Shown: positions 1 to 6,305, numbered from the stretch's first letter. The stretch is DNA of 8,504 nucleotides from JAZKFP01 sp040386355 (GCA_040386355.1 JAZKFP010000240.1:1-8504), one strand, 5' to 3'. Numbers and translations: made by a program. Notes: generated by a model from the letters alone, not told the origin.

Positions 1-669
1 GGTCATGAAGCATTATTGCGGTGGCGCAATCCAAGAATGGGAAGTATTCCAACCGCATTATTTATTCCAGAAATGGAAGAACAAGGTTTATTTTCTGAAT
101 TACTACCTTGGACTTTTCAACAAGCCACAGAACATACAACTAAAATATTATCGCATCAAACTCCAGTTAATCCTTTGTTTTGTTCAATTAATATTTCAGC
201 ACGCCATTTACAAAATCCTCGTTTTTTAGCCACCGCGCGTGAGCTTATGCAAGATTATAGAAATCCACATTTAAATTTTGTTTTAGAAATTACTGAAACA
301 TCGATGATTACCGATTCAGAACAATGTCGAATATTGCTTGAACAATTGAAAGATATTGGATTTAAAATTGCGTTGGATGATTTTGGTACTGGCTATTCAT
401 CGTTAAATTATTTACGAGAATATCCGGTTGATATTTTAAAATTAGATCGTATTTTTGTTTCGGAATTGCCACAAAATTCACGTGATCAATTAATTATTCA
501 AAGTACAATTAATTTAGCGCATGCATTAGGTATGACGGTGGTTGCTGAAGGGGTTGAGAAATCAACTCAATTGCAAGCACTTCAATCATTTAATTGTGAT
601 GCTTTTCAGGGGTTTTTGAGTCTTACCCTCCCTTCCGCAGTTGAATTCAGGATACCTTCCTCAGAATAA
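1..669 (+). CDS. EAL-domain cyclic-di-GMP phosphodiesterase, 5' partial
   Basis: This is the C-terminal EAL domain of a protein that begins upstream of the window; 222 residues are visible and the frame is open at base 1. EAL domains hydrolyse c-di-GMP to pGpG and so lower the second messenger that favours biofilm over motility. The signature that names the family is at the left edge (GHEALLRW, catalytic Glu 3). The other expected active-site residues are all present: Asn 64 (INIS), Glu 96 (LEITE), Asp 126 and Asp 127 in the loop-6 motif DDFGTG, Lys 147 (LKLD), Glu 183 and 186 (AEGVE) and Gln 203 (QGF). The domain is therefore probably catalytically active. Upstream domains such as GGDEF, PAS or membrane segments cannot be seen. 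The end is odd: after the usual QGF and LPSAVEF region it stops within a few residues, and the last codons and the stop lie inside a long inverted repeat. Confidence 0.93.
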   Translation, partial: GHEALLRWRNPRMGSIPTALFIPEMEEQGLFSELLPWTFQQATEHTTKILSHQTPVNPLFCSINISARHLQNPRFLATARELMQDYRNPHLNFVLEITETSMITDSEQCRILLEQLKDIGFKIALDDFGTGYSSLNYLREYPVDILKLDRIFVSELPQNSRDQLIIQSTINLAHALGMTVVAEGVEKSTQLQALQSFNCDAFQGFLSLTLPSAVEFRIPSSE

Positions 670-767
670 TTTTCCAGGTTGTTGCGCCACTTATTCACCT
701 GCTCACGTACTCAAATGTACGCTCCCCTGGTTCGTAAGCATCGCGCCTACTGGAAAAAAACTCTGAG
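660..767. repeat. 108-bp imperfect inverted repeat (MITE-like or terminator-like)
   Basis: The outer arms match well when one is reverse-complemented: CTCAGA (660-665) with TCTGAG (762-767), and TTTTCCAG with CTGGAAAA, giving about 15 of 18 positions. The middle is poorly matched, with short matching blocks such as GCGC, TTA and ACC. The centre is again symmetric, CGTAC at 706-710 and GTACG at 717-721 around a six-base spacer. The stop codon of the EAL gene (667-669) lies in the left arm. I see no clear target duplication and no long T-run at its end, so it could be a degenerate non-autonomous element or a long hairpin that ends transcription of the EAL gene. Whether it recurs elsewhere in the genome is unknown. 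Confidence 0.55.
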
Positions 768-918
768 TTTGATATATAACGAACGCATGTGAGATTTCTT
801 AAAACACTTTTGTAAAAATACCTAAATCTCTAACGGATACCGTAGGGGCAAATAATTATTCGCCCACATGTGCTTTCCCACAAAACATTTTTCATAAAAC
901 ATTTCACAATAAAAATTT
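670..918. other. Intergenic region between EAL gene and insertion sequence
   Basis: No coding region is supported here. It contains most of the 108-bp inverted repeat, palindrome copy A and, nearer the IS, a short AT-rich direct repeat (AAAACATTT at about 883 and again at about 896). The last eight bases, AAAAATTT, form the left target duplication of the IS. Before the IS inserted, this stretch was the region between the converging EAL and thrH genes. Confidence 0.7.
846..865. repeat. 20-bp palindromic repeat, copy A
   Basis: GGGCAAATAATTATTCGCCC is a palindrome broken at one position: A at 850 where the other two copies have G. It is preceded by CGTAGG, so the left side reads CGTAGGGGC, an extension also found on one side of copy B. 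It lies 177 bp after the EAL stop. Before the IS inserted it would have been about 50 bp beyond the thrH stop. It belongs to the same family as the copies at 6440 and 6539. Confidence 0.8.
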
Positions 919-931
919 GGGGCTGTCGTAG
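919..931 (+). repeat. Left terminal inverted repeat of the IS
   Basis: GGGGCTGTCGTAG, identical over 13 bp to the reverse complement of 1614-1626. The transposase stop codon is only a few bases inside it. Confidence 0.92.
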
Positions 932-936
932 GAGAT

Positions 937-1587
937 TTATAAGTTACACCATTTTTTAAGCGTGTTCAGCTGTTGTTTGTGCGACCCATAATTAAATCGA
1001 AATTCGCATTCTTTTAAAAACCAATAAAACTGTTGAAAAGGAATACCATTATATTTTCGTAAGATGCGTTTGGCTTGATTCCAAAAGTTTTCAATACCAT
1101 TGATGTGGTTTCGACCCTCTGCAAATTTTGCAGAATAACTAATCCTATAATGCTTAAATTCTGAAACATCCAACGCGTTATAAGAACGATAGCTATCCGT
1201 GTACACCACACTGTCAGGCTGTATTTTACGGCGAATTATAGGCATTAAGGTGTTGCTCTTAGCATTATCAATCACTTGGGCATACACTTTACCGCCGCGT
1301 TTTAAAATACCAAAAACAGGCACCTTACCTACCGAACCGCGTCCTCTTTTTCCTTTGCGTGTACCGCCAAAATAACTTTCATCTAATTCTATTTCACCTG
1401 AAAATTCCAAAGCTTGTTCTTCAATTTTTTGAGCAATAATGATTCGAATTTTGCGGTAAAACAGAGCGGTTGTATTAGGCTGTAAATCCATCACATCTGC
1501 AGCTGCACGAGCACTCACTTCTAGAACGAAAAATTCGAGTAGTCTTTTTTGCTGTTTAATGCTTAATTTACAGTGCTTTAGGCCCAT
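937..1587 (-). CDS. IS1595-family transposase (ISXO2-like DDE domain)
   Basis: This 216-residue transposase catalyses cutting and joining of the IS ends. The N-terminal part (about 1-60, KLSIKQQKRLLEFFVLEVSARAAADVM) resembles the helical DNA-binding region of the IS1016 group, which lacks the zinc ribbon of longer IS1595 proteins; I see no CxxC pairs. The ISXO2-like DDE domain follows: first Asp at 69 in ELDESYFGG, a basic stretch RKGKRGRG at 77-84, second Asp at 131 in YTDSYRSY, and HINGIENFW at 161-169, where Glu 166 is the likely third acidic residue. The length is normal for the group and there is no frameshift, so the enzyme looks intact. AGGAT lies about six bases upstream of the ATG as a ribosome-binding site. 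The gene ends within a few bases of the left terminal repeat. Confidence 0.95.
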   Translation of the reverse strand: MGLKHCKLSIKQQKRLLEFFVLEVSARAAADVMDLQPNTTALFYRKIRIIIAQKIEEQALEFSGEIELDESYFGGTRKGKRGRGSVGKVPVFGILKRGGKVYAQVIDNAKSNTLMPIIRRKIQPDSVVYTDSYRSYNALDVSEFKHYRISYSAKFAEGRNHINGIENFWNQAKRILRKYNGIPFQQFYWFLKECEFRFNYGSHKQQLNTLKKWCNL

Positions 1588-1613
1588 TCGCTATCCTAGA
1601 TCAGGTCAATGAT

Positions 1614-1626
1614 CTACGACAGCCCC
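1614..1626 (-). repeat. Right terminal inverted repeat of the IS
   Basis: CTACGACAGCCCC, the complement of the left end. It lies about 26 bp upstream of the transposase start codon, so the transposase promoter must be very short, lie within this end, or lie outside the IS on the thrH side. Confidence 0.92.
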
Positions 1627-1634
1627 TAAAATTT
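1627..1634. repeat. Target-site duplication of the IS, right copy
   Basis: TAAAATTT matches AAAAATTT at 911-918 in seven of eight positions. Its last two bases are part of the complement of the thrH stop codon (1633-1635), so the insertion point is defined to the base. The single mismatch suggests some age or a post-insertion mutation. Confidence 0.8.
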
Positions 1635-2235
1635 AATTTAAGAATTTTTCGATTTCTTTTTGGAGTTCCGCATAGGTTCGTGTCACTGGAAACTGTGGGA
1701 ATTCGTCAATAACATTTTGCGGTGGACTAAATAAAATCCCTTTATGCGCAGTTTTCAGCATAGAAATATCGTTGTAAGAATCCCCTGCTGCTATCGTTCG
1801 ATAATTTAGCGAATGAAATGCTTCTACCGCATGTCTTTTTGAATCTTGCTGGCGGATTTTATAATCTGCAATTTTGCCTTCTTTCGTAATTTCTAGACGA
1901 TGACAGAACAAAGTCGGTGAACCGAGTTTTTTAATAAGCGGCAATGCAAAGTCGTAAAATGTATCCGATAAAATCACAACTTGAAAATGCTCGCGTGCCC
2001 ATGCAACAAACTCAATTGCGCCGGGCAAAGGTTCTAAAGTTGCAATGACTTTTTGAATATCGGGAAGTTTTAAGCCCTCTCGATCTAAAACTTTTAATCG
2101 CATTTTCATAAGATCGTCGTATACCGGAATGTCACGAGTCGTCGCACGTAATTCTTTTAATCCAGTTGCATCAGCAAAATTAACCCAAATTTCAGGGATT
2201 AAGACCCCTTCTAAATCTAAACATAACATGTGCAT
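1633..2235 (-). CDS. thrH: ThrH: phosphoserine phosphatase / homoserine phosphotransferase
   Basis: This 200-residue cytoplasmic HAD-superfamily enzyme matches Pseudomonas ThrH closely. ThrH dephosphorylates phosphoserine and can pass the phosphate to homoserine, linking serine and threonine synthesis. HAD motif I is the ThrH-type DLEGV (Asp 7 nucleophile, with Glu 9 where most HAD phosphatases have Asp). The remaining motifs are Ser 90 in ILSDTF (motif II), Lys 133 (motif III) and GDSYND at 151-156 (motif IV, Mg binding). Other ThrH landmarks are present: LIPEIW, ATTRDIP, IATLEPL and EFPQFP. The start at 2235 is preferred over the Met two codons later because GAGGAG (complement of 2243-2248) sits at good spacing. 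It faces cysH divergently. An IS has inserted precisely at its stop codon, which survives, so the protein is not visibly altered; any original 3' hairpin has been moved more than 700 bp away. Confidence 0.95.
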   Translation of the reverse strand: MHMLCLDLEGVLIPEIWVNFADATGLKELRATTRDIPVYDDLMKMRLKVLDREGLKLPDIQKVIATLEPLPGAIEFVAWAREHFQVVILSDTFYDFALPLIKKLGSPTLFCHRLEITKEGKIADYKIRQQDSKRHAVEAFHSLNYRTIAAGDSYNDISMLKTAHKGILFSPPQNVIDEFPQFPVTRTYAELQKEIEKFLN

Positions 2236-2396
2236 AGGGCTTCTCCTCGAAGCGCGATAGGGGTTGAAAATAGAAATTGCTGCACAAAATACTGAGGTAC
2301 ACCTTTGAACGCAACCTTAAAACTTAATATCACAGCATTTCTCTGATAATATGCCGCCACTTACGTTTGCATACACCCGCAGTTCAGGAGTCAACC
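2236..2396. promoter_or_regulatory. Divergent thrH-cysH promoter region
   Basis: The 161 bases between the two start codons must contain promoters for both genes. For cysH a possible sigma-70 pair is TTGAAC (2305-2310), a 17-base spacer and TATCAC (2328-2333); an alternative -10 is GATAAT at 2345-2350, which lacks a good -35. The stretch is AT-rich, as CysB targets tend to be, but CysB sites are too degenerate to call by eye. The thrH ribosome-binding site (complement of 2243-2248) and the cysH one (2385-2390) flank the region. No riboswitch fold is recognised. Confidence 0.5.
2385..2390 (+). promoter_or_regulatory. cysH ribosome-binding site that fixes the start
   Basis: CAGGAG lies six bases before the ATG at 2397. 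The frame is open further upstream to a TTG at 2367, but that codon has no comparable Shine-Dalgarno sequence, so the ATG is chosen. Confidence 0.75.
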
Positions 2397-3137
2397 ATGT
2401 CGAACCCGTCTTCTATTCCCCTACGTGATTACGGTCAATGGGCACAAGAACTTGCTCAAGCAAGTCCGCGTGAAATTTTAAGAAAAGCTATTGAAACATT
2501 TAAAGGTAGTTTGGCAATTTCTTTCAGCGGCGCTGAGGATGTTATTCTAGTTGATATGGCGGTTAAAATTGACCCGAATGTACGAGTTTTTACATTGGAT
2601 ACTGGTCGTTTGCACGTTGAAACCTATGAGTTTTTAGAAAAAGTTCGCATTCATTATGGAATTCAAATCGACGTCATGTTTCCGCAACCGCAAGCGGTAG
2701 AAAATATGGTAAATGCCAAAGGTTTATTTAGTTTTTATGTAGACAACCACGGTGAATGTTGTGGTATTCGTAAAGTAGAGCCATTGCGTCGTAAATTATC
2801 GACGCTTGATGCGTGGGTCACGGGTCAACGTAAAGATCAAAGCCCAGGAACACGATTAGATATCCCAGTTGTTCAAGTAGATTCAGCATTTTCAGGAGCC
2901 GACAAACCGTTAATTAAATTTAATCCGTTAGCAAATTGGTCCTCAAATCAAGTTTGGGATTATATTCGTGCTTTTGAAGTACCTTATAACAGCTTGCATG
3001 AAAAGGGTTTCACAAGTATTGGTTGTCAGCCTTGTACTAAAGCAATTTTACCGGGCCAACACGAACGTGAAGGTCGATGGTGGTGGGAAGAAGCAACTAA
3101 AAAAGAATGCGGCTTACACTCAGCAAATGTTAAATAA
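2397..3137 (+). CDS. cysH: Assimilatory adenylyl-sulfate (APS) reductase, 4Fe-4S type
   Basis: The 246-residue enzyme reduces activated sulfate to sulfite for cysteine synthesis, taking electrons from thioredoxin. The PP-loop nucleotide-binding segment is SFSGAEDV (42-49), and TGQRKDQSPGTR (142-153) is the substrate-binding arginine motif. Cys 121-Cys 122 (GECCGIRK) and Cys 210/Cys 213 (IGCQPC) are the four ligands of the iron-sulfur cluster that marks APS-preferring reductases such as that of Pseudomonas; PAPS-specific E. coli CysH lacks these. Cys 238 in KKECGLH near the C terminus is the catalytic nucleophile. The substrate is therefore predicted to be APS, with no need for CysC kinase. 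It is a single gene here, divergent from thrH, with hairpins following; no cysD, cysN or cysI is adjacent. The likely regulator, CysB, is encoded about 2 kb downstream. Confidence 0.95.
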   Translation: MSNPSSIPLRDYGQWAQELAQASPREILRKAIETFKGSLAISFSGAEDVILVDMAVKIDPNVRVFTLDTGRLHVETYEFLEKVRIHYGIQIDVMFPQPQAVENMVNAKGLFSFYVDNHGECCGIRKVEPLRRKLSTLDAWVTGQRKDQSPGTRLDIPVVQVDSAFSGADKPLIKFNPLANWSSNQVWDYIRAFEVPYNSLHEKGFTSIGCQPCTKAILPGQHEREGRWWWEEATKKECGLHSANVK

Positions 3138-3144
3138 AAGTTAC

Positions 3145-3177
3145 AGAATGTAGCATCAACCGTTGGCGCTACATTCT
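3145..3177 (+). terminator. Hairpin after cysH
   Basis: A perfect 10-bp stem, AGAATGTAGC (3145-3154) with GCTACATTCT (3168-3177), starts seven bases after the cysH stop; the 13-base loop can pair further through CAA/TTG. No strong T-run follows on the plus strand, so it may be a weak intrinsic terminator or a 3' mRNA-stabilising stem rather than a classical terminator. Confidence 0.55.
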
Positions 3178-3245
3178 AATTCTGCCTTTCAATTAAATTC
3201 CTACCTTTTATTTTCTTGAACCATTCACAAACTTTAACTCAACTA

Positions 3246-3284
3246 AAAAATGGCGCTTTCTGAATATAATATGGCGCCTTTTGC
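3246..3284. terminator. Possible bidirectional terminator, GGCGC/GCGCC hairpin
   Basis: GGCGC (3252-3256) pairs with GCGCC (3274-3278) around a 17-base loop. It is followed by TTTT on the plus strand and preceded by six A residues, which give a T-run on the minus strand. It lies between cysH and the SDR gene and would separate the two transcripts. The stem is only five GC-rich pairs, extended by A-T pairs after one mismatch. Confidence 0.45.
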
Positions 3285-3308
3285 TGATGATTTTTATCCC
3301 TGTAGTTT

Positions 3309-3314
3309 TATAAT
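3309..3314 (+). promoter_or_regulatory. Candidate -10 box for the SDR-AraC unit
   Basis: TATAAT is a perfect -10 consensus 40 bases before the SDR start and downstream of the presumed terminator. No good -35 lies at 17 bases; TTGCTG at 3281-3286 is 22 bases away. A second -10-like box, TATAAA, is at 3335-3340. Confidence 0.35.
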
Positions 3315-3354
3315 TACTGTATTCATTTCACTGTTATAAAAGTAGGTAAATAAA

Positions 3355-4191
3355 ATGATTAGTAATTCTCACAAAAAGAAAGTTGCATTAGTAACAGGCG
3401 CTTCTTCAGGAATGGGAAAAGCTTTCACGAAAGCTTTATTGGTAGAAGGATTTATAGTGTATGCCGTAGCAAGACGGATTGAGCAAATGACAGATTTAGC
3501 TAAGCTTGGCGCCATTATTTTAAAGATGGATATTACGCAAGATGATGAAATTCAAGCGACCGTAGATTGCATTCAAAAAGATCATACAGGTATAGATGTA
3601 TTAATTAATAACGCTGGTTTTGGCATGTTTGGCGCTGTTGAAGATACTTTACTTAAAGACGCACGTTATCAGTTTGAAGTTAACTTATTTGGTATGGCAC
3701 GACTCACCCAGTTATTATTACCTAAAATGCGAGACAATCGTTCGGGTAAAATTATTAATATTTCTTCTATGGGGGGCAAAATATATACCCCACTTGGCGC
3801 TTGGTATCATGCTACAAAACACGCATTAGAAGGCTGGTCTGATTGTCTTCGATTAGAATTAGCACCATTTAATATTGATGTCGTTATTATTGAACCTGGT
3901 GCAATTGATACTGAATTTGGGGACGTAATGATTACCCCAATGCTAAAACGTTCCGGATCTAGTGCTTATAGTCCGATGGCAAATACCTTAGCCTCTGCAA
4001 CTAAAGCTTTTTATTTAAAAGGAGATGCTTCTGATCCACAAGTTATTGTTGATTTAATTATTAAAGCTGTCCGTGCAACAAAACCAAAGACTCGCTATGC
4101 CGCAGGAAAATTTGCTAAGCCTTTATTGTTTATTCGAAAATGGTTTAGCGATCGGGTCTTTGACAAAGTAATTCTTTCAACAATTAAATAA
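3355..4191 (+). CDS. Classical short-chain dehydrogenase/reductase (SDR)
   Basis: This 278-residue Rossmann-fold oxidoreductase has all the classical SDR hallmarks: the cofactor motif TGASSGMG (14-21), Arg 40-Arg 41 after the second strand (which favours NADP(H)), Asp 59 in MDIT, NNAG (85-88), Asn 110, Ser 137 or 138, and the catalytic Tyr 151-x3-Lys 155 (YHATK), followed by PG at 181-182. The C-terminal part (about 190-278, with AKPLLFIRKWFSDRVFD) is longer than a minimal SDR and resembles the group often annotated as oxidoreductases acting on lipids, retinol or steroid-like substrates. The substrate cannot be deduced. AGTAGG upstream of the ATG is a modest ribosome-binding site. The next gene, an AraC regulator, begins four bases after the stop, so the two are probably one transcript and the regulator may respond to this enzyme's substrate or product. 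Confidence 0.92.
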   Translation: MISNSHKKKVALVTGASSGMGKAFTKALLVEGFIVYAVARRIEQMTDLAKLGAIILKMDITQDDEIQATVDCIQKDHTGIDVLINNAGFGMFGAVEDTLLKDARYQFEVNLFGMARLTQLLLPKMRDNRSGKIINISSMGGKIYTPLGAWYHATKHALEGWSDCLRLELAPFNIDVVIIEPGAIDTEFGDVMITPMLKRSGSSAYSPMANTLASATKAFYLKGDASDPQVIVDLIIKAVRATKPKTRYAAGKFAKPLLFIRKWFSDRVFDKVILSTIK

Positions 4192-4195
4192 TGGA

Positions 4196-5212
4196 ATGCT
4201 TGTGAAAATAGTTGATCGATTTAGCGTACAACCGGGATGGAAAATTCTAATACGCGATATGGGAATAAATCCGGCAGATGTACTGACGTTAGCTCATCTG
4301 CCAACGGATTTATTTGCACGAATCGATGCCACTTTATCTACAACAGAATATTTCAATTTATGGAATGCGTTGGAAGAATTAGAAAGTTCAAAGGAGTTAC
4401 CTTTGAGAATAGGCCAAGCTATTTCGGTAGAAGCATTTGATCCTCCCTTATTTGCAAGTTTATGCAGTCCTAATTTAAATTGTGCCTTACAACGACTTTC
4501 TGAATTTAAAAAATTAATTTGTCCTCTTCGTTTATGGGTCAATATTACAGAGCAATATACTCAAGTTACTGTAGATTGTTATGGTTATGATGGTTTAATA
4601 CCGAGAAGTCTTGGCGCAACGGAACTTGTGTTTTTTACTGCGCTGGCACGATTAGCAACTCGGCACAATATTGTTCCATTAGATGTTATTATGGTCGAGC
4701 TTCCTAAAAATATAAAACCTTATCAAGAATATTTCCAATGCACTCTACATAAAGGTAAAGCTAATCAAATAATTTTTTCTGCAGAAAATGCTGTTCACCC
4801 TTTTCTAACAGAAAATACAGCCATGTGGAATTTTTTCAATGAGAGTCTTAAAAAACGATTATCGGACTTAAAAATTAATACCAGCATTGTTCAACGGGTT
4901 CGAAGTGCTTTGTTAGAAATGTTACCTGTTGGTCAAAGTTCAATTGATGATTTAGCCAAAAAGTTAGCAATGAGCAAGCGTACTTTACAGCGCTACTTAA
5001 ATGACGAATTTTCCAGCTATCAAAGTATTTTAAATGAAATACGACAAGAACTAGCACAGCATTATCTTGTTAATTCTAATATTTCTCCTGCAGAAATTTC
5101 ATGGTTATTAGGTTTTAAAGACAGTAACTCTTTTATTCGAGCATTTAAAAGTTGGACGAATTTAACTCCAGGAATGTATAGGCAAAATAATAATTTTCAA
5201 ATTCACCACTAA
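4196..5212 (+). CDS. AraC-family transcriptional regulator with arabinose-binding-type N domain
   Basis: The 338-residue protein has two parts. Residues 1 to about 215 match the variable N-terminal domain often labelled AraC arabinose-binding type (PF12625-like): LPTDLFARIDATLSTTEYFNLWNALEE, then LPLRIGQAI and FDPPLFASLCSPNLNCALQRLSEFKKLICPLRL. Residues 230-330 form the DNA-binding domain with two helix-turn-helix units, one at about 248-268 (IDDLAKKLAMSKRTLQRYL) and one at about 298-320 (AEISWLLGFKDSNSFIRAFKSW), ending with the family signature LTPGMYR. The effector is unknown. The start is uncertain: the ATG at 4196 follows GGA directly, while a GTG at 4202 has that GGA at better spacing. 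Such regulators commonly sit beside the metabolic gene they activate, so the adjacent SDR is the prime candidate target. The gene converges on cysB with only 35 bp between the stops and no obvious terminator. Confidence 0.92.
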   Translation: MLVKIVDRFSVQPGWKILIRDMGINPADVLTLAHLPTDLFARIDATLSTTEYFNLWNALEELESSKELPLRIGQAISVEAFDPPLFASLCSPNLNCALQRLSEFKKLICPLRLWVNITEQYTQVTVDCYGYDGLIPRSLGATELVFFTALARLATRHNIVPLDVIMVELPKNIKPYQEYFQCTLHKGKANQIIFSAENAVHPFLTENTAMWNFFNESLKKRLSDLKINTSIVQRVRSALLEMLPVGQSSIDDLAKKLAMSKRTLQRYLNDEFSSYQSILNEIRQELAQHYLVNSNISPAEISWLLGFKDSNSFIRAFKSWTNLTPGMYRQNNNFQIHH

Positions 5213-5247
5213 AAATTATTTACATCAACTACTTCTATTTATTAATT

Positions 5248-6300
5248 TCACATCCGTACTGCTTTCATCGGTGCTCGTACTGGTGTCGATACAACGATGT
5301 CCGCATCGTTTTTATTTAATAATTGATTTAAATCGGGTAGTTCATCTGCAAATAATTCATCTACCTCTGAACGTGCTGATAAATTGACTGCGCGATCAAC
5401 TTTTTGACGATTTAAATGCGGTGCGAAAAGCTCAATGAAATCCGACATAAATCCACGGATAAATGAACCACGACGAAATGCTATACGTGTAACGCTAGGT
5501 TCAAATAAATGACTTGCATCTAATGCAACTAGTCCTTCCATTCCATCTTCCGTTCTACACGCCATACTTGCAACAATTCCAATCCCTAAACCTAATCGAA
5601 CATAAGTTTTAATAACATCAGAATCCGCCGCAGTAAAAACAACTTTAGGAATTAATCCACGATTTAAAAAAGCCTCATCAAGTTTTGAACGACCTGTTAA
5701 ACCGAAGACATAAGTTACGATTGGAAACTCAGCGATTTCTTCCAGGGTTAATTTTTCGGATTGGCATAATGGGTGATTTTCTGGAACGACAATTGAACGA
5801 TTCCAGTGATAACAAGGTAGCATTAATAAATCGCTGAATAATTCCATTCCTTCTGTAGCAATTACAAAATCAACGGTGCCGTCGGCTGCCATTTCTGCAA
5901 TTTGCATAGGCGAGCCTTGATGCATATGTAAACTCACATCAGGGTATTTTTTTATAAATGCACGAATGACTTTGGGCAATACATAACGCGCCTGTGTATG
6001 TGTTGTAGCAATTGATAGGCTTCCACGATTTTGATGACTGAATTCTTGAGCCACATGCTTAATACTTTCAGACATCCGCAAGATTTCTCCAGCAATTTCT
6101 AAAATAGCAGCACCGGCTGGAGTAATTCGCGTTAAATGTTTACCACTACGTGAAAAAATCTCAACTCCAAGCTCATCTTCTAATAAACGAATTTGTTTAC
6201 TAATTCCGGGCTGTGAGGTGTAAAGACTTTGCGCTGTGACTGACACATTTAAGTCGTGTTTTGAAACCTCCCAAATGTAGCGTAATTGCTGAAGTTTCAT
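5248..6300 (-). CDS. cysB: CysB, LysR-type regulator of sulfate assimilation
   Basis: The 350-residue LysR-type activator senses N-acetylserine or O-acetylserine and turns on cysteine-biosynthesis genes. The N-terminal winged helix-turn-helix (about 1-60) reads LQQLRYIWEVSKHDLNVS then LYTSQPGISKQIRLLEDELG. The effector domain keeps the residues that contact sulfate/effector in Klebsiella CysB at the same numbers: Thr 100, Thr 102 and Gln 103 in IATTHTQARY, Thr 149 in VIATEGM and Thr 202 in GLTGRSKLDEAF. This argues for CysB over a generic LysR protein; the paralogue Cbl remains possible but is usually found only alongside CysB. The protein is about 26 residues longer than the usual 324; the extra tail (about 325-350, NQLLNKNDADIVVSTPVRAP) has no recognised motif. 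GAGGGAG (complement of 6306-6312) is a strong ribosome-binding site. The likely target, cysH, lies about 2 kb away. Confidence 0.94.
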   Translation of the reverse strand: MKLQQLRYIWEVSKHDLNVSVTAQSLYTSQPGISKQIRLLEDELGVEIFSRSGKHLTRITPAGAAILEIAGEILRMSESIKHVAQEFSHQNRGSLSIATTHTQARYVLPKVIRAFIKKYPDVSLHMHQGSPMQIAEMAADGTVDFVIATEGMELFSDLLMLPCYHWNRSIVVPENHPLCQSEKLTLEEIAEFPIVTYVFGLTGRSKLDEAFLNRGLIPKVVFTAADSDVIKTYVRLGLGIGIVASMACRTEDGMEGLVALDASHLFEPSVTRIAFRRGSFIRGFMSDFIELFAPHLNRQKVDRAVNLSARSEVDELFADELPDLNQLLNKNDADIVVSTPVRAPMKAVRM

Positions 6301-6305
6301 GCAAG

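Larger units (their letters stand above)
919..1626 (-). mobile_element. Complete IS1595-family insertion sequence, IS1016 group
   Basis: The 708-bp element is bounded by 13-bp perfect terminal inverted repeats, GGGGCTGTCGTAG at 919-931 and its complement CTACGACAGCCCC at 1614-1626. Outside these lie AAAAATTT (911-918) and TAAAATTT (1627-1634), an 8-bp target duplication with one mismatch; 8 bp is the usual duplication length for IS1595. It carries a single transposase gene on the minus strand that fills almost the whole element and no passenger gene. The open reading frame is full length and the ends are matched, so the copy could be mobile or only recently inactive. The right duplication ends inside the thrH stop codon, so the IS sits immediately downstream of that gene and reads in the same direction. 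Confidence 0.93.

Noticed and set aside
5..229. 74-codon frame overlapping the EAL gene
   Set aside because: It is out of frame with the EAL domain, whose motifs run through the same bases.
2367..2396. Longer cysH frame from a TTG codon at 2367
   Set aside because: It adds ten residues with no family match, lacks a ribosome-binding site, and the ATG at 2397 has CAGGAG at ideal spacing.
2236..2396. Riboswitch or attenuator upstream of cysH or thrH
   Set aside because: No SAM or other sulfur-related riboswitch core is recognisable, and each leader is short.
4294..4542. 82-codon minus-strand frame within the AraC gene
   Set aside because: It is antisense to a clear coding region, with no ribosome-binding site or motif evidence.
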